Notes under the pieces: generated by a model
Told to the model about the DNA's origin: nothing
The model's database searches: none
What the model saw: the letters and a program-made list of their open reading frames with translations, nothing else
Shown here: one piece after another, positions 1-9,168 of the stretch
Numbering within the stretch: position 1 is the stretch's first letter
How the letters are laid out: every line of letters starts with the position of its first letter
Assembly (NCBI RefSeq): GCF_041360795.1
Contig: NZ_JBFUPW010000004.1
Span: 372,001-436,000, forward strand
Length of the DNA: 64,000 nucleotides
DNA from: Arthrobacter_E sp041360795
Lineage (GTDB): Bacteria; Actinomycetota; Actinomycetes; Actinomycetales; Micrococcaceae
Direction: 5' to 3'
Position numbers and translations under genes: made by a program

Positions 1-3000
1 TTCGTGGCGATGTTGTCGCCGAGATTGCTTTCGAGGGCGATCGGTCGATCGGCGCTGTCGTAGGACGACGTCAGGGTCTCCGCGGCCAGGCCTCCCAATG
101 CCGGGATGCTCTGGGTGTTGGGAAGACCGTTCTGCCGGTAGCTTGCTGTCGTGGTGTACGTCCCGGCGAAGGTTCCCAGCCCGGACGGAACAGTCACGGT
201 GGACGTTCCCGGCTGGTTGTTGGCGTTGTAGTTCGCGTAGGTGGAGATGACGGCCTGATCGTAGTTCGCCCCGTTGTACCGGGTTTCGGAACTGAGCTGC
301 CCCTTCTTCTCGGTGTCATAACTCCGAGTGACGAGGGTCTTCTCCGTTCCCCCACTGACCGTCACGGTCGTCTTGATCGAGCGGTCCAACGCGTCGTACT
401 CGTTCTTCGTGACCGTGCCGAGAGCGTCAGTGGAGGTCGCCAGCCGCCCGCTCGCATCGTAGCTCAGCGAACTCGCGCCGGCATCCGGGTCAGTGGCGGA
501 GACCTGGCGCCCCGCGGCGTCGTAGGTCCAGCTCCACGTGTTGCCGGCGACGTCCTTCATCGAGGTCATCTGTCCGAGCGTGTCGAAGGTGTACGTGCTG
601 GTGTCCTTCGCCGACGCTGTGGTCGGGCCGCGGAACAGGACGTTCGCCACAGCGCTGCCGTTGAGGTCCGTCACGCTTTGCTTCGCCGACGCCGCAGCTG
701 TGCCTCCCGGAGGAGTAGGGCCGGTGCTGGTGACCGTGTCGGTCCCCGCGTACGCCAGCGTGCTGGTCCACAGGGTTTGATTGTCATTGGCCACGTCCGA
801 GGTCGTTGTGACACGTCCTGCGGCATCGTAGGCGTAGGTGGTGGAGGACGGGACCGCGATGGTGGGGATGAAGAGCGTCCCCGACGGCGCATTCGTCATG
901 TAGTACTCGTGGACGCTCTTAGCGAGATCTCCAGCACTGTTGTAATACGTGTCCGTGGCGATGGTGCCACCGATCGGCGAAGCCGTCTGCGTCTGACGGG
1001 CACGGCCCAGCCCATCGAAGATCGCATACCCGCTGACGATCCCACCCGAGTTGTTGACCCGATCGGTTTTGATGGACGACGGCGCCGTCTGCGACACCGC
1101 GTAGGTGATGGCGAGCGACGGAGTGGGATAGTTCGCCTTGGGACGAAGCGCGTCCCACTGCTTGACCAGGCGTCCGGATGAATCGTATTCACTGGTGGAC
1201 ACGTTGCCGTTGACATCCGTGGCGGTAAGGGCCGAACCGCGGGAGGCATCGAACGTCTGGCTCGACGTCCACCCCAAGGGATTGGTGGAGGTCACCGTCG
1301 TCGGGAGGCCCGTGGCGGGACTGTAGGTCGTGGCAGTGACCCGGTCGGTCCCGGTGGTCGGATCGGTCGAGCTGATGGCCCGGCCGAGCGAGTCATAGCC
1401 GATGGTGTCGCCCGTGAGCCACGTCGACACCGACCCACCGTTGGTCTCGGTCGCCGTGTCGGTACGGGTCACCTGGCCCTTGGTTGGAGCCTGATACCCG
1501 TTGCTCCCTGGATCAGCGGAGGCAGAGGAGTCGTACAGCGTACGCGACGCGGTCAGAATATCCCCGGTGCTGGTGCCGCCGGAGCACTCACCCTTTCGCG
1601 TGGTCTGAGTGGCGGGCAGCCCCAGGAGATTCGCGCCTGTGTTGTCCGCAAACACCGTCAGCTGGCACGAGGCATCCGTGCCACCGGTCTGCGCGGTGTT
1701 GCTCGCGGCCGTGACACGGCCGTAACCGTCGTGGGTCAGGGTCGTGGTCCGGGACCTGGCCCCATTGATGGGAGCCGCCGTCTGACCGGACGCCTGGACC
1801 GTCTTCTGGGTGGCAACCCCGATGTGGCGAGCAGTTGCCGAACCCAGCGCTGCGGTCGACGTCGCCGTCGGCGACGAGGCCCAGGGGACGGTGATGGAGC
1901 TGGACAGGCGCGTTGTGGTGTCACCGAGGAAACTCTGAGTCTCCACCTGCATGCCCGTCAGCCACGGCGAATCCGTGATGGCGGTGCCATCCGTGGTGGT
2001 CACCGTGGACGTTCTGGTGCCGCCACTTGAATCGGACGGGGTGCCGTCCAGTCCTCTCAGATACGTGGTGATCGACGTGGGATTCGCCGTACCCGAGTTA
2101 TTGCCCTTGATGGTCTTCACCTGAGCCCACCCGGCCGCCACGGACCAGGTCATGTCCGTGCCGCCCTTACCCGTCACGTATTTCTGCTCGGGGTACTTCC
2201 AGGCGGGGGTGCCGATGTACTGATACCGCGTGAGCATGTCGACTCCGCCACCCGGGCCCGCGGCGATGCCGATGGCTGCCACCGGGTAGATGTGGAAGTA
2301 ATCGGTACGGGCAGTCTCAGGAATCGGAGTGGTCGGAGCCCACCGCTGCGGGAAACAGCGCTTGTTATTGGTCTCAGGAGACGCGGGCAGATTCGTCGGC
2401 GTGCATTCCGCCGCGAGGTAGCTTACAGACACCACGCCACCGGTGGGCAGTTTGATTCCGGAGATGCGGTAACGGTCCAGGGGCGCCTGGCCATCCACTA
2501 CCCACACCCTGTTCTGCAGCGTCTGGCCGGAGAACACCACAGCGGGATCGGTCACAGCTGTGCGGCCCGACGTCGTATCCGCGGCGGTGTGCGTGACGGA
2601 GCCCAGCCAGAGGGCGGGCTTGGTCCCGTCGCCCGGGTCCGGGAACGTGTGTGCCAGAGTCCAGGTGTCGATGTTCTGGTAAGCGGAGCCCACCAGCGTC
2701 TTCGTGGTGATGGTCTGCAAGCGCTGGTCTGAGTAGAACGTGGGCGACTGCATCTCACACGTTCCCGAGGCGGTGCACGAGTACGTCGCGGGAATGTCGC
2801 TGCCCTTGCTGCAATCCGTCCCGGTGCAGCGTCCGGTGTAGCTGAAAACGTACTGCAACGGGGCCGCGTTGGCCTCGAGCTCGTCACCGGAGCGCATCCC
2901 GTAGTCGACCCTGATCGGGCGGGAGGACCGCACATAGGACAACCGTGCTCCGGTGCCCTTCTGAGAGGCGTAGAAGTTGGTGTCCTGCGCGTAGTAGACC

Positions 3001-4073
3001 GCTTGGGAATTGCCGTGGACATCCACGACGTAGTCGAGATTCCATGCAGACGCCTGCTGACAGAGCGACGCGCCGAAGGATCCTGCAGCGCACGGTTGGC
3101 TGGAGTTCGCCGCACCCACGGGGACCGTGTCCACCGAGTTGGTCGTCGCAGATCCGTTGGCCCATCCGGGAAGCTTGTTCCGTCCGAAGAAATACTGGGT
3201 GCCCGCGGTGTCGGTCAGTTTCCAGTACCCGCCGTCGTAGGAACCGTTCTGGCCCGATCCGGTGAGGTACTCGATCTTGGTGTTGTCATCGTTCTCAAGC
3301 TTGAAAACGCCCGACGCGGCGTCCTTGATGATTTTCCCGGAACGTCCGCCGAACGCGATGGAGAACGACTGTCCGCCCTTGTTTCCGCAGAGGTCGTAGG
3401 AATCGGCGACGTCCTGGTCCAGGCACGAACCGAACTTCTGCCGGATCGAACCCAGTCCCGCGAGAACCCACCCGTCTCCGATCGTGCTGGCCTGGTTGTT
3501 GGTGGCCGCCGTCAATCCATCCACGCGAGAGGAATCGTACGACAGGGACAGCGACGGTGATCCGCCGGCTGGCGCTTCGCGGCCCGGCAAGGGATACGAC
3601 CATGTGAACCCACCCGTCTGGGACGTGGATCCCCACTGGGAGGCACCGGTTCCGGGGAGGGCGGAGAAGTCACCCGCGCCTTTGTCATTGGTCGGCGATG
3701 CCACGGTCCGGGGCTGGACGGCGGTGGCTTTCCGCCCGGACTGGGAGAACGACGCCGGCACGACCGTCACCGTGGATTGCCCACCTTGAGCGATCGGAAC
3801 CGAAACCTGCTCCGTCCCCGCCACGCGGCCTCGTCGATCGTGCGTCTGCGTTGCGCCCGAGAGGAAGGGCAGCCCCTTCGATTCCCCGCTCGGAGCCCAC
3901 GGCACCGCCGACACCGCCGGCAGGTCCTGGGCTTTCAATTGCTCTTGGGGCGACTCGACAGTATCCGGGAGCGAGTACAGTCCCGCACCTGCGAGAAGTA
4001 CCGCCGCCACCGAAGAAGCGGCAAGCGCGCCTTTCAGACCTTTGAATGTCCTCGCGGGGAATCTTCTGCTCAT
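1..4073 (-). CDS. Secreted RHS/YD-repeat protein (C-terminal part outside window)
   Basis: The frame is open from an ATG at 4073 to the left edge (about 1,357 codons visible), so the C-terminus, where RHS proteins usually carry a variable toxin or effector, is not in view. The N-terminus MSRRFPARTFKGLKG is followed by a hydrophobic stretch (ASSVAAVLLAGAGLY), which is a signal peptide or membrane anchor. Residues around 180-700 resemble the SpvB/Tc-toxin-like region that precedes RHS repeats. The distal half holds YD-type repeats such as YDAAGRQVSATDPDAG, YDASGRLATSTDALG and YDALDRSIKTT. The start ATG overlaps the TGA of the upstream DNRLRE-LamG gene (ATGA, 4070-4073), so translation is probably coupled. 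Family knowledge: RHS/YD shells encapsulate a C-terminal effector; B. subtilis WapA combines DNRLRE and YD modules in one chain. Effector identity is unknown here. Confidence 0.9.
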   Translation of the reverse strand, partial: MSRRFPARTFKGLKGALAASSVAAVLLAGAGLYSLPDTVESPQEQLKAQDLPAVSAVPWAPSGESKGLPFLSGATQTHDRRGRVAGTEQVSVPIAQGGQSTVTVVPASFSQSGRKATAVQPRTVASPTNDKGAGDFSALPGTGASQWGSTSQTGGFTWSYPLPGREAPAGGSPSLSLSYDSSRVDGLTAATNNQASTIGDGWVLAGLGSIRQKFGSCLDQDVADSYDLCGNKGGQSFSIAFGGRSGKIIKDAASGVFKLENDDNTKIEYLTGSGQNGSYDGGYWKLTDTAGTQYFFGRNKLPGWANGSATTNSVDTVPVGAANSSQPCAAGSFGASLCQQASAWNLDYVVDVHGNSQAVYYAQDTNFYASQKGTGARLSYVRSSRPIRVDYGMRSGDELEANAAPLQYVFSYTGRCTGTDCSKGSDIPATYSCTASGTCEMQSPTFYSDQRLQTITTKTLVGSAYQNIDTWTLAHTFPDPGDGTKPALWLGSVTHTAADTTSGRTAVTDPAVVFSGQTLQNRVWVVDGQAPLDRYRISGIKLPTGGVVSVSYLAAECTPTNLPASPETNNKRCFPQRWAPTTPIPETARTDYFHIYPVAAIGIAAGPGGGVDMLTRYQYIGTPAWKYPEQKYVTGKGGTDMTWSVAAGWAQVKTIKGNNSGTANPTSITTYLRGLDGTPSDSSGGTRTSTVTTTDGTAITDSPWLTGMQVETQSFLGDTTTRLSSSITVPWASSPTATSTAALGSATARHIGVATQKTVQASGQTAAPINGARSRTTTLTHDGYGRVTAASNTAQTGGTDASCQLTVFADNTGANLLGLPATQTTRKGECSGGTSTGDILTASRTLYDSSASADPGSNGYQAPTKGQVTRTDTATETNGGSVSTWLTGDTIGYDSLGRAISSTDPTTGTDRVTATTYSPATGLPTTVTSTNPLGWTSSQTFDASRGSALTATDVNGNVSTSEYDSSGRLVKQWDALRPKANYPTPSLAITYAVSQTAPSSIKTDRVNNSGGIVSGYAIFDGLGRARQTQTASPIGGTIATDTYYNSAGDLAKSVHEYYMTNAPSGTLFIPTIAVPSSTTYAYDAAGRVTTTSDVANDNQTLWTSTLAYAGTDTVTSTGPTPPGGTAAASAKQSVTDLNGSAVANVLFRGPTTASAKDTSTYTFDTLGQMTSMKDVAGNTWSWTYDAAGRQVSATDPDAGASSLSYDASGRLATSTDALGTVTKNEYDALDRSIKTTVTVSGGTEKTLVTRSYDTEKKGQLSSETRYNGANYDQAVISTYANYNANNQPGTSTVTVPSGLGTFAGTYTTTASYRQNGLPNTQSIPALGGLAAETLTSSYDSADRPIALESNLGDNIAT

Positions 4074-6970
4074 CTCATCAGCCCTTGTTCGCCGTTGTCG
4101 TTGAAGCTGCTCGTCAGATTCTTGATCTGTTCAGCCGTGAGGATGCCCTGGGCCAGCACGGGACGGTAGACCGAGCCGAGGAACTGGTCCTGAGTGGATG
4201 TCGAAAGATACCCGAGCCGAACCGGCTGTGCTGCCGAGGAGGCAAGGAACCGGGTCTGAGCTGTTGCGGTGATCCACGTCGTCACCTGTCCACCACTGGT
4301 CACGGTGATCCGCAATTGCTGGTTCAGAGGGTCATAGGCGCTGACCACGTAGGCCCACTCACCGTCCTGGATACCGCCCGAAGCGTTGTTCAGGACACGC
4401 GAATCGGCCGTGGCACTGGTCCAGCCCTGCAGGCCGAACTGTGGCTTGTTCGCCGCGTCGGGCAGAATGCCCAGCCGCGCCCCAGGTCCTCCCGAAGCCG
4501 CAACCTGGGTGATCACCGACCGGATGCCGGTCCCGCCCTGCGGTTTCACCCACGCCGCTGCCGTGAAGGCTTTGGACGTGTCGACGGCGCCGCTTGCAAC
4601 GTCGCCTCTGTCCCCCGCCGCTGCGAACTGGAGCACCTTGCCGCTCCGTTGGTCTGCCGTATCGGGACAGAGGGCCACATTCGGCGAACCGGAGTTGCAC
4701 ACCGCTTGATCAGCCCAGGCGGCTCCCCCGGAAACGGTCACGGGCTGCAGGTCATGGGGCAATGGCGCCTGAGCCCCCGTCGACAGCGTGTATGTGGTGG
4801 CGCTGGTGCTCTCTTTGAGGAGATTGACGTTGCCGGCGGTGTCGACCGCCCACGCACTGATCACCGTGTTCTGATCGATTGGACTGACGTCAATCGTGGC
4901 CTTGTTCGATGTGGCACAGACGGAAACGAAGGGGCCGCTTCGGGTGTTGCATGCCATCGTGACCGGGTGCGACGTCACCTGCCCGTCCTTGGTCACGGCG
5001 TAAATGAACTTCTCCACGCCATACTCGCCACCGTCACCGAGGGTGAACGAAACCGTGTCCTGGCCTGGAACAGCCGACGTAGAGCCTTGGTTCGGACCCG
5101 TCGACGTCACCGGGAAGCCACCGGACGGGGTGATGGTGGGCGACTTGGGTGGAGTCGTGTCCACGTAGAAGATGAAGGTCATGGTCCCGGAGCTGTAGCC
5201 CTGGGCATCTGTCGCAGTGGCCGACAGCACGTATCGACCGTCGGGGAGCGACCCTCCCTGCCAAGTGAACAGGGTGCCGATCGTCGGAGATCCCGGCGCC
5301 GAAGTCCCGGAGAACATCAGGGCTCCGTTCGCGGCCTGGGTCACCTTCATGGCCACCGTGATGTTGCCTCCGACCGCCCCGTCGGGGTCACCCGAGCGAA
5401 CCTTGTAGAACGGCGCGGAGAACCTGGTGACATACCGCGACCCCGTCGCGTACGGATCCCCGTCCCAGAGGCCACCGTCAATGGTGTAGATGGTGGGAGT
5501 GGTCGGCGGAGTGTCATAGGTGACAGTCAACGACGCGGCGTTGCTGAACCGCTTCCAGCCGAGGGAATCGGTCTCGTCGTCGGCTTTGAGGCCCACCGAC
5601 CACTGCGCATCTGTGGACAACGCGTTCTTACCCGCTGCCATGTCGAATCCGACGGTACCTCCTGGGCAGGATGACGAGTTACCTTTGGCGACATTGGCCG
5701 TGCTGAATTTAGTGCCCCAGGCCGGTTGCGAATTCCAGGTGGTGCCGGCACCGACGGTGCTCGTCGCGTACGCCGTCACCGGACGCGCTGTGCACGACGG
5801 CGACCACACCTCAGTCGTGTTCATGACCGCTTTGATGATCTTCTTGCCCGCCAGGGCCGACGTCGTGAACTGATAGTGGCCGCGCGTCACATGGGAGGCG
5901 CCATAGGTGTAATCCCATTCGGGAGGCAGATACCCGACGTGCACGCTGCCATCCGAGCCCCCGCCGCCATTCCAATAGGACATGGTCGGCCAGAAGGAGT
6001 CCACGTAGGTGTACCCGTCACGGTTGGTGGTCCAGTCAGGATCCACGAACACGGGGAACGTCAGCTTCTTCGCCGTCAGGATGCCGTTCATCCCCAGCTT
6101 CTGCACCTGCTGGTCGCCCTCAGTGCCCAAGCTCAGACTCAGCGGGTACACCAGTCCCGGGCCACCAGGACCAGACGCCGTCGAGCCGTCCCACGAGGAA
6201 TCCCACCATTGGCCTTCAGCAGTCTGCAGCGCCGCCTTGCCGTCAGCGGTCACCGCCACAAGACCCTTGCCATCACCGCGGTCCTTCACGGTGGCGCCAT
6301 CGGCGTGAAGGAAAAACCTCATCTGCGCAACCCGCGGATCCGACAGCGCTTCACGCGTCTTCACCTTCAACACTTGTGAAACACCGGTGGGCCGGGCCAG
6401 CTGTACAAGATCGACACCCGGCAGCACCTCGGAGTAGGTCGCCGTGTCGCCGTCGACGACGGGCTCGGGCAGAGCGCCGAAAGGCCACTTCTGCGTCACG
6501 GCTGCGCCACGATGATCGCCCACATAGGCCATCACATCGGAGCCGCCTTTGGCCAACGACACATCGGCGAAGACGTGTTCCGGAACGAGCCGTGGCTTCC
6601 CCTTCTGGTCGATGGACTTGAGGTCGGTGTCGATCGGGTGCCACGTCGTGCCTTCTTTGACCCGGACCGGCTCTGAGGAGATCTCGGCCTTCACCGTCCC
6701 ATCAGGCTGGGCGGTCGTCACCGATGACTCGGTCGTGAGCGAATCCACCACGACAGGGGCACCCGATGACGTGGCTTCTTTGACGGCGGCCGCTTCGGAT
6801 TTCTCCGAAGACGGCGGTTCTGTCGCCTGCGTGGAAGGCGCCACAGGTGCTTCGCTCGTTCCAGGCGATGGCGCATCCTCCGCATACGCAGGCGTCATCC
6901 CTGCGGAAAGACAGGCGGCGACGATGGCCGCCGACATGATGCGGAAGCGGCGGCTTTTCAGTGATCCCAC
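4070..6970 (-). CDS. Secreted DNRLRE and LamG-domain protein, coupled to the RHS gene
   Basis: 966 aa from a GTG start at 6970 with a GAGGAG Shine-Dalgarno 6 nt upstream. Residues 1-30 form a signal peptide ending ...GMTPAYA. Residues 75-310 are an N-terminal region typical of actinobacterial RHS-associated exoproteins. About 310-490 is a DNRLRE-type domain (VDPDW, GYTYVDSFWPT, RGHYQFTTSALAGKKII, TTWNSQPAW). Ig-like or fibronectin-like segments follow (500-730; DTTPPKSPTI), and about 775-950 is a LamG/concanavalin-like jelly roll (SGKVLQFAAAGD, FTAAAWVKPQGG, DGEWAYVVSAYD). No catalytic motif is visible, so an adhesive or structural role is likely. It sits between a shorter paralogue (7033-8835) and the RHS gene and shares an ATGA junction with the latter, so the two products probably work together at the cell surface. 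Confidence 0.88.
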   Translation of the reverse strand: MGSLKSRRFRIMSAAIVAACLSAGMTPAYAEDAPSPGTSEAPVAPSTQATEPPSSEKSEAAAVKEATSSGAPVVVDSLTTESSVTTAQPDGTVKAEISSEPVRVKEGTTWHPIDTDLKSIDQKGKPRLVPEHVFADVSLAKGGSDVMAYVGDHRGAAVTQKWPFGALPEPVVDGDTATYSEVLPGVDLVQLARPTGVSQVLKVKTREALSDPRVAQMRFFLHADGATVKDRGDGKGLVAVTADGKAALQTAEGQWWDSSWDGSTASGPGGPGLVYPLSLSLGTEGDQQVQKLGMNGILTAKKLTFPVFVDPDWTTNRDGYTYVDSFWPTMSYWNGGGGSDGSVHVGYLPPEWDYTYGASHVTRGHYQFTTSALAGKKIIKAVMNTTEVWSPSCTARPVTAYATSTVGAGTTWNSQPAWGTKFSTANVAKGNSSSCPGGTVGFDMAAGKNALSTDAQWSVGLKADDETDSLGWKRFSNAASLTVTYDTPPTTPTIYTIDGGLWDGDPYATGSRYVTRFSAPFYKVRSGDPDGAVGGNITVAMKVTQAANGALMFSGTSAPGSPTIGTLFTWQGGSLPDGRYVLSATATDAQGYSSGTMTFIFYVDTTPPKSPTITPSGGFPVTSTGPNQGSTSAVPGQDTVSFTLGDGGEYGVEKFIYAVTKDGQVTSHPVTMACNTRSGPFVSVCATSNKATIDVSPIDQNTVISAWAVDTAGNVNLLKESTSATTYTLSTGAQAPLPHDLQPVTVSGGAAWADQAVCNSGSPNVALCPDTADQRSGKVLQFAAAGDRGDVASGAVDTSKAFTAAAWVKPQGGTGIRSVITQVAASGGPGARLGILPDAANKPQFGLQGWTSATADSRVLNNASGGIQDGEWAYVVSAYDPLNQQLRITVTSGGQVTTWITATAQTRFLASSAAQPVRLGYLSTSTQDQFLGSVYRPVLAQGILTAEQIKNLTSSFNDNGEQGLMR
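6228..6298. repeat. 71-bp block identical to 8114-8184 (paralogue tract, copy 1)
   Basis: This stretch inside the 966-aa gene is identical base for base to 8114-8184 in the 600-aa paralogue, offset by 1,886 bp. A second exact match of about 27 bp follows one codon later. Flanking sequence diverges at many third positions. It codes for the VKDRGDGKGLVAVTADGKAA region. Confidence 0.85.
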
Positions 6971-7032
6971 ACTGTGCTCCTCAAGCTCAAAGTGGTTCCG
7001 GTGGTTCCGGAAGGAGATGGATGGTGGGTTGT

Positions 7033-8835
7033 TCAGGGGGTCGTGTCGACAGTGAAAGCGAAGGACATGATGCCCGATCGATAGCCCTGCACATCGGTGG
7101 CGTAAGCCTCCAGGACGTAATCGCCGTCCGCCAGAGTGCCGCCTTGCCAGGTGAAGATCGTTCCGTCAGCCGGCGAGCCCGGAGCCGTCGTGCCCGAAGA
7201 CCTGACCGTTCCGGTCACGCGATCCTTGACCGTCATGGTCACGGTGATGTCACCGCCCGGAGCTCCGTCCGGGTCGCTCGCCCTGACCTTGTAGGACGGG
7301 GTTGGGACGGCAGTGACATATCGGGATCCCTGCGCGAACGGCTGCCCGTCCCAGAAGCCCCCATCGACCGTGAAGATGGTGGGTGTAATCGGTGGCGTGT
7401 CATAGGTGACAACCAGGGTCGCTGTATTACTGAACCGCTTCCATCCCAGCGAGTCGCTCTCGTTGTCGGCCTTCAGCCCGACAGACCATTGCGACATCGT
7501 GGACAGCTGCGATGTGGCGGCCCCCATGTCGAAAGCCACTGAACCGGCCGGGCAGGAGGCAGAGTATCCCTTGGCAACGTTCTGGGTGCTCACCTTCTGG
7601 ACGAAGGCGGGCTGCGCGTTCCAGGTGGTGCCGGGCCCGACTGAGCCCGTCACATAGGCGCTCACTGGACGCGCTGTGCACGTCGGCGACCACGTCTCCG
7701 TGGCGTTCAGCTTGGCGGAGATGATCTTCTTCCCGGCGAGCGCCGAGGTGTTGAACTGGTAGAAACCCCGTGTCACGTGAGAGGCGCCGTAGGTGTAATC
7801 CCATGCCGGGGGGAGGTACCCGACATGGACCGTGCCGTCAGCACCGCCGCCGCCGTTCCAATACGAGACCGTGGGCGTAAAGGAGTCGACATAGGTGTAG
7901 CCGGAGCGACTCGTGCTCCAATCCGGATCCACGAAGACAGGGAACGTCAGCTTCTTCGCCGACAGAATGCCTCTCATGCCCAGCTTCTGCACCTGCTGGT
8001 CGCCCTCAGTGCTGAGACTGAGGCCCAGCGGATTCCGCAACCCCGGTCCACCGGGGCCCGACGCTGTCGAACCTTCCCAGGAAGAGTCCCACCATTGACC
8101 TTCGGCGGTCTCGAGCGCCGCCTTGCCGTCAGCGGTCACCGCCACAAGACCCTTGCCATCACCGCGGTCCTTCACGGTGGCGCCTTCGGTGTGAAGGAAA
8201 AACCTCATCTGCGCAACTCGCGGGTCCTTCAAAGCCTCCCGCGTCTTCACCTCCAGCACCTGCGATACACCGGTGGGGCTGACGATCTGGACCAGATCCA
8301 CGTCAGGTAGGACTGAGTGATACGTTGCGGTGTCTCCCTCGACGAGAGGCTCCGGGAGGGCGCCGAAGGGCCATTTCTGAGTGACGGCGGCTCCCTTCCG
8401 GTCACCGACGTAGGACATGACATCCGAACCGCCCTGGGCGATGGCGATGTCCGCCACAGCGTTCCGGGGAACCAACCGGCGTTCCCCGCTTGCTGCCGTA
8501 GACCTGAGCGTCGTATCGACCGGACGCCACCCGTCGGCGCCCTTGACACGAACAGGCCGCGAATCAAGCTGGGCCCGGAAAGTGCCGTCCGGAAGTGCGA
8601 CAGTACGCGAAGTCTCGGTGGTCAGAGAGCCGACTTCAACTGCTGAACCGGATGCCTTCGCCTTGCGCGCAGCCTGCTCAGTGGCGCTCGGCGTGTCGAC
8701 CCCAGCGTCAGGGCTTTTCGCTTGAACCGCGCCCGCTCCTATCACCAGGACGAGCGGAAGGCCGAGGCCTGCGATGACAAAAGAGACAGCACGATGTAGC
8801 GGCTTTCGCCGGAAAGTCCCCAATATGATCCCCAT
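7033..8835 (-). CDS. Secreted DNRLRE-domain protein, short paralogue lacking the LamG half
   Basis: 600 aa. It is collinear with residues 1-605 of the 966-aa neighbour (same RGFYQFNTSALAGKKII, KWPFGALPEPLVEGD and GWKRFSNTATL segments) but stops right after FTVDTTP, where the neighbour continues DTTPPKSP into further Ig-like and LamG domains. It therefore looks like one copy of a tandem duplication ended at a domain boundary. The hydrophobic stretch after MGIILGTFRRKPLHR (VSFVIAGLGLPLVLVIGAGAVQA) is a signal peptide. The ATG at 8835 has no SD close by; a GAGGAGG lies about 27 nt upstream, so the start is less certain than the frame. A 62-bp gap separates it from the next gene, consistent with one operon reading into the RHS gene. 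Confidence 0.82.
   Translation of the reverse strand: MGIILGTFRRKPLHRAVSFVIAGLGLPLVLVIGAGAVQAKSPDAGVDTPSATEQAARKAKASGSAVEVGSLTTETSRTVALPDGTFRAQLDSRPVRVKGADGWRPVDTTLRSTAASGERRLVPRNAVADIAIAQGGSDVMSYVGDRKGAAVTQKWPFGALPEPLVEGDTATYHSVLPDVDLVQIVSPTGVSQVLEVKTREALKDPRVAQMRFFLHTEGATVKDRGDGKGLVAVTADGKAALETAEGQWWDSSWEGSTASGPGGPGLRNPLGLSLSTEGDQQVQKLGMRGILSAKKLTFPVFVDPDWSTSRSGYTYVDSFTPTVSYWNGGGGADGTVHVGYLPPAWDYTYGASHVTRGFYQFNTSALAGKKIISAKLNATETWSPTCTARPVSAYVTGSVGPGTTWNAQPAFVQKVSTQNVAKGYSASCPAGSVAFDMGAATSQLSTMSQWSVGLKADNESDSLGWKRFSNTATLVVTYDTPPITPTIFTVDGGFWDGQPFAQGSRYVTAVPTPSYKVRASDPDGAPGGDITVTMTVKDRVTGTVRSSGTTAPGSPADGTIFTWQGGTLADGDYVLEAYATDVQGYRSGIMSFAFTVDTTP
8114..8184. repeat. 71-bp block identical to 6228-6298 (paralogue tract, copy 2)
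   Basis: Partner of the block at 6228-6298. Identity confined to one tract between otherwise diverged paralogues suggests gene conversion rather than recent whole-gene duplication (inference). Confidence 0.85.
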
Positions 8836-9168
8836 GAAGTTGTGCGAGTGGCAGGCTTCAGGCCCTCCTCTGAAGCCACTGATGACTGAACCATATGACG
8901 AGAGTCACGAGGTGGCAAGACAAATGAAAACGTTCCACCGGTATGTTTTACGCCGGCGTGACCGAGCTCTACACATCGACCCTGGAGAGGTTGCCCCAAC
9001 CTCGCCCGGCACCGCGCGGTTCGCCCTAGCGCGTCGCCGGGCCGCTTCGAGCGGGCGCATCTCGACGCCGACGCCCACACCGCCGTCGTGATCCACAACT
9101 GAGACCCGGCTGCGGCGACAGCCGGTCAAGTCCCGCTTCATACCCCACGAAAGCGAGGCAGTGACAAT
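8836..9168. other. Non-coding stretch upstream of the DNRLRE-RHS operon
   Basis: About 330 bp without a convincing gene on either strand. It should hold the promoter for the minus-strand operon starting at 8835. A GAGGAGG motif lies at about 8863-8870 on the minus strand. A 78-codon minus-strand frame (8905-9141) is arginine-rich and low in complexity, like a GC-rich shadow, and was not accepted. No repeat or hairpin of note was seen. Confidence 0.5.

Noticed and set aside
4046..5674. 542-codon plus-strand open frame opposite the DNRLRE-LamG gene
   Set aside because: Arg/Gly-rich antisense shadow of a gene with signal peptide and clear domains; no SD or domain.
8905..9141. 78-codon minus-strand frame upstream of the DNRLRE genes
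   Set aside because: Arg-rich, no SD, no recognisable fold; probably chance.
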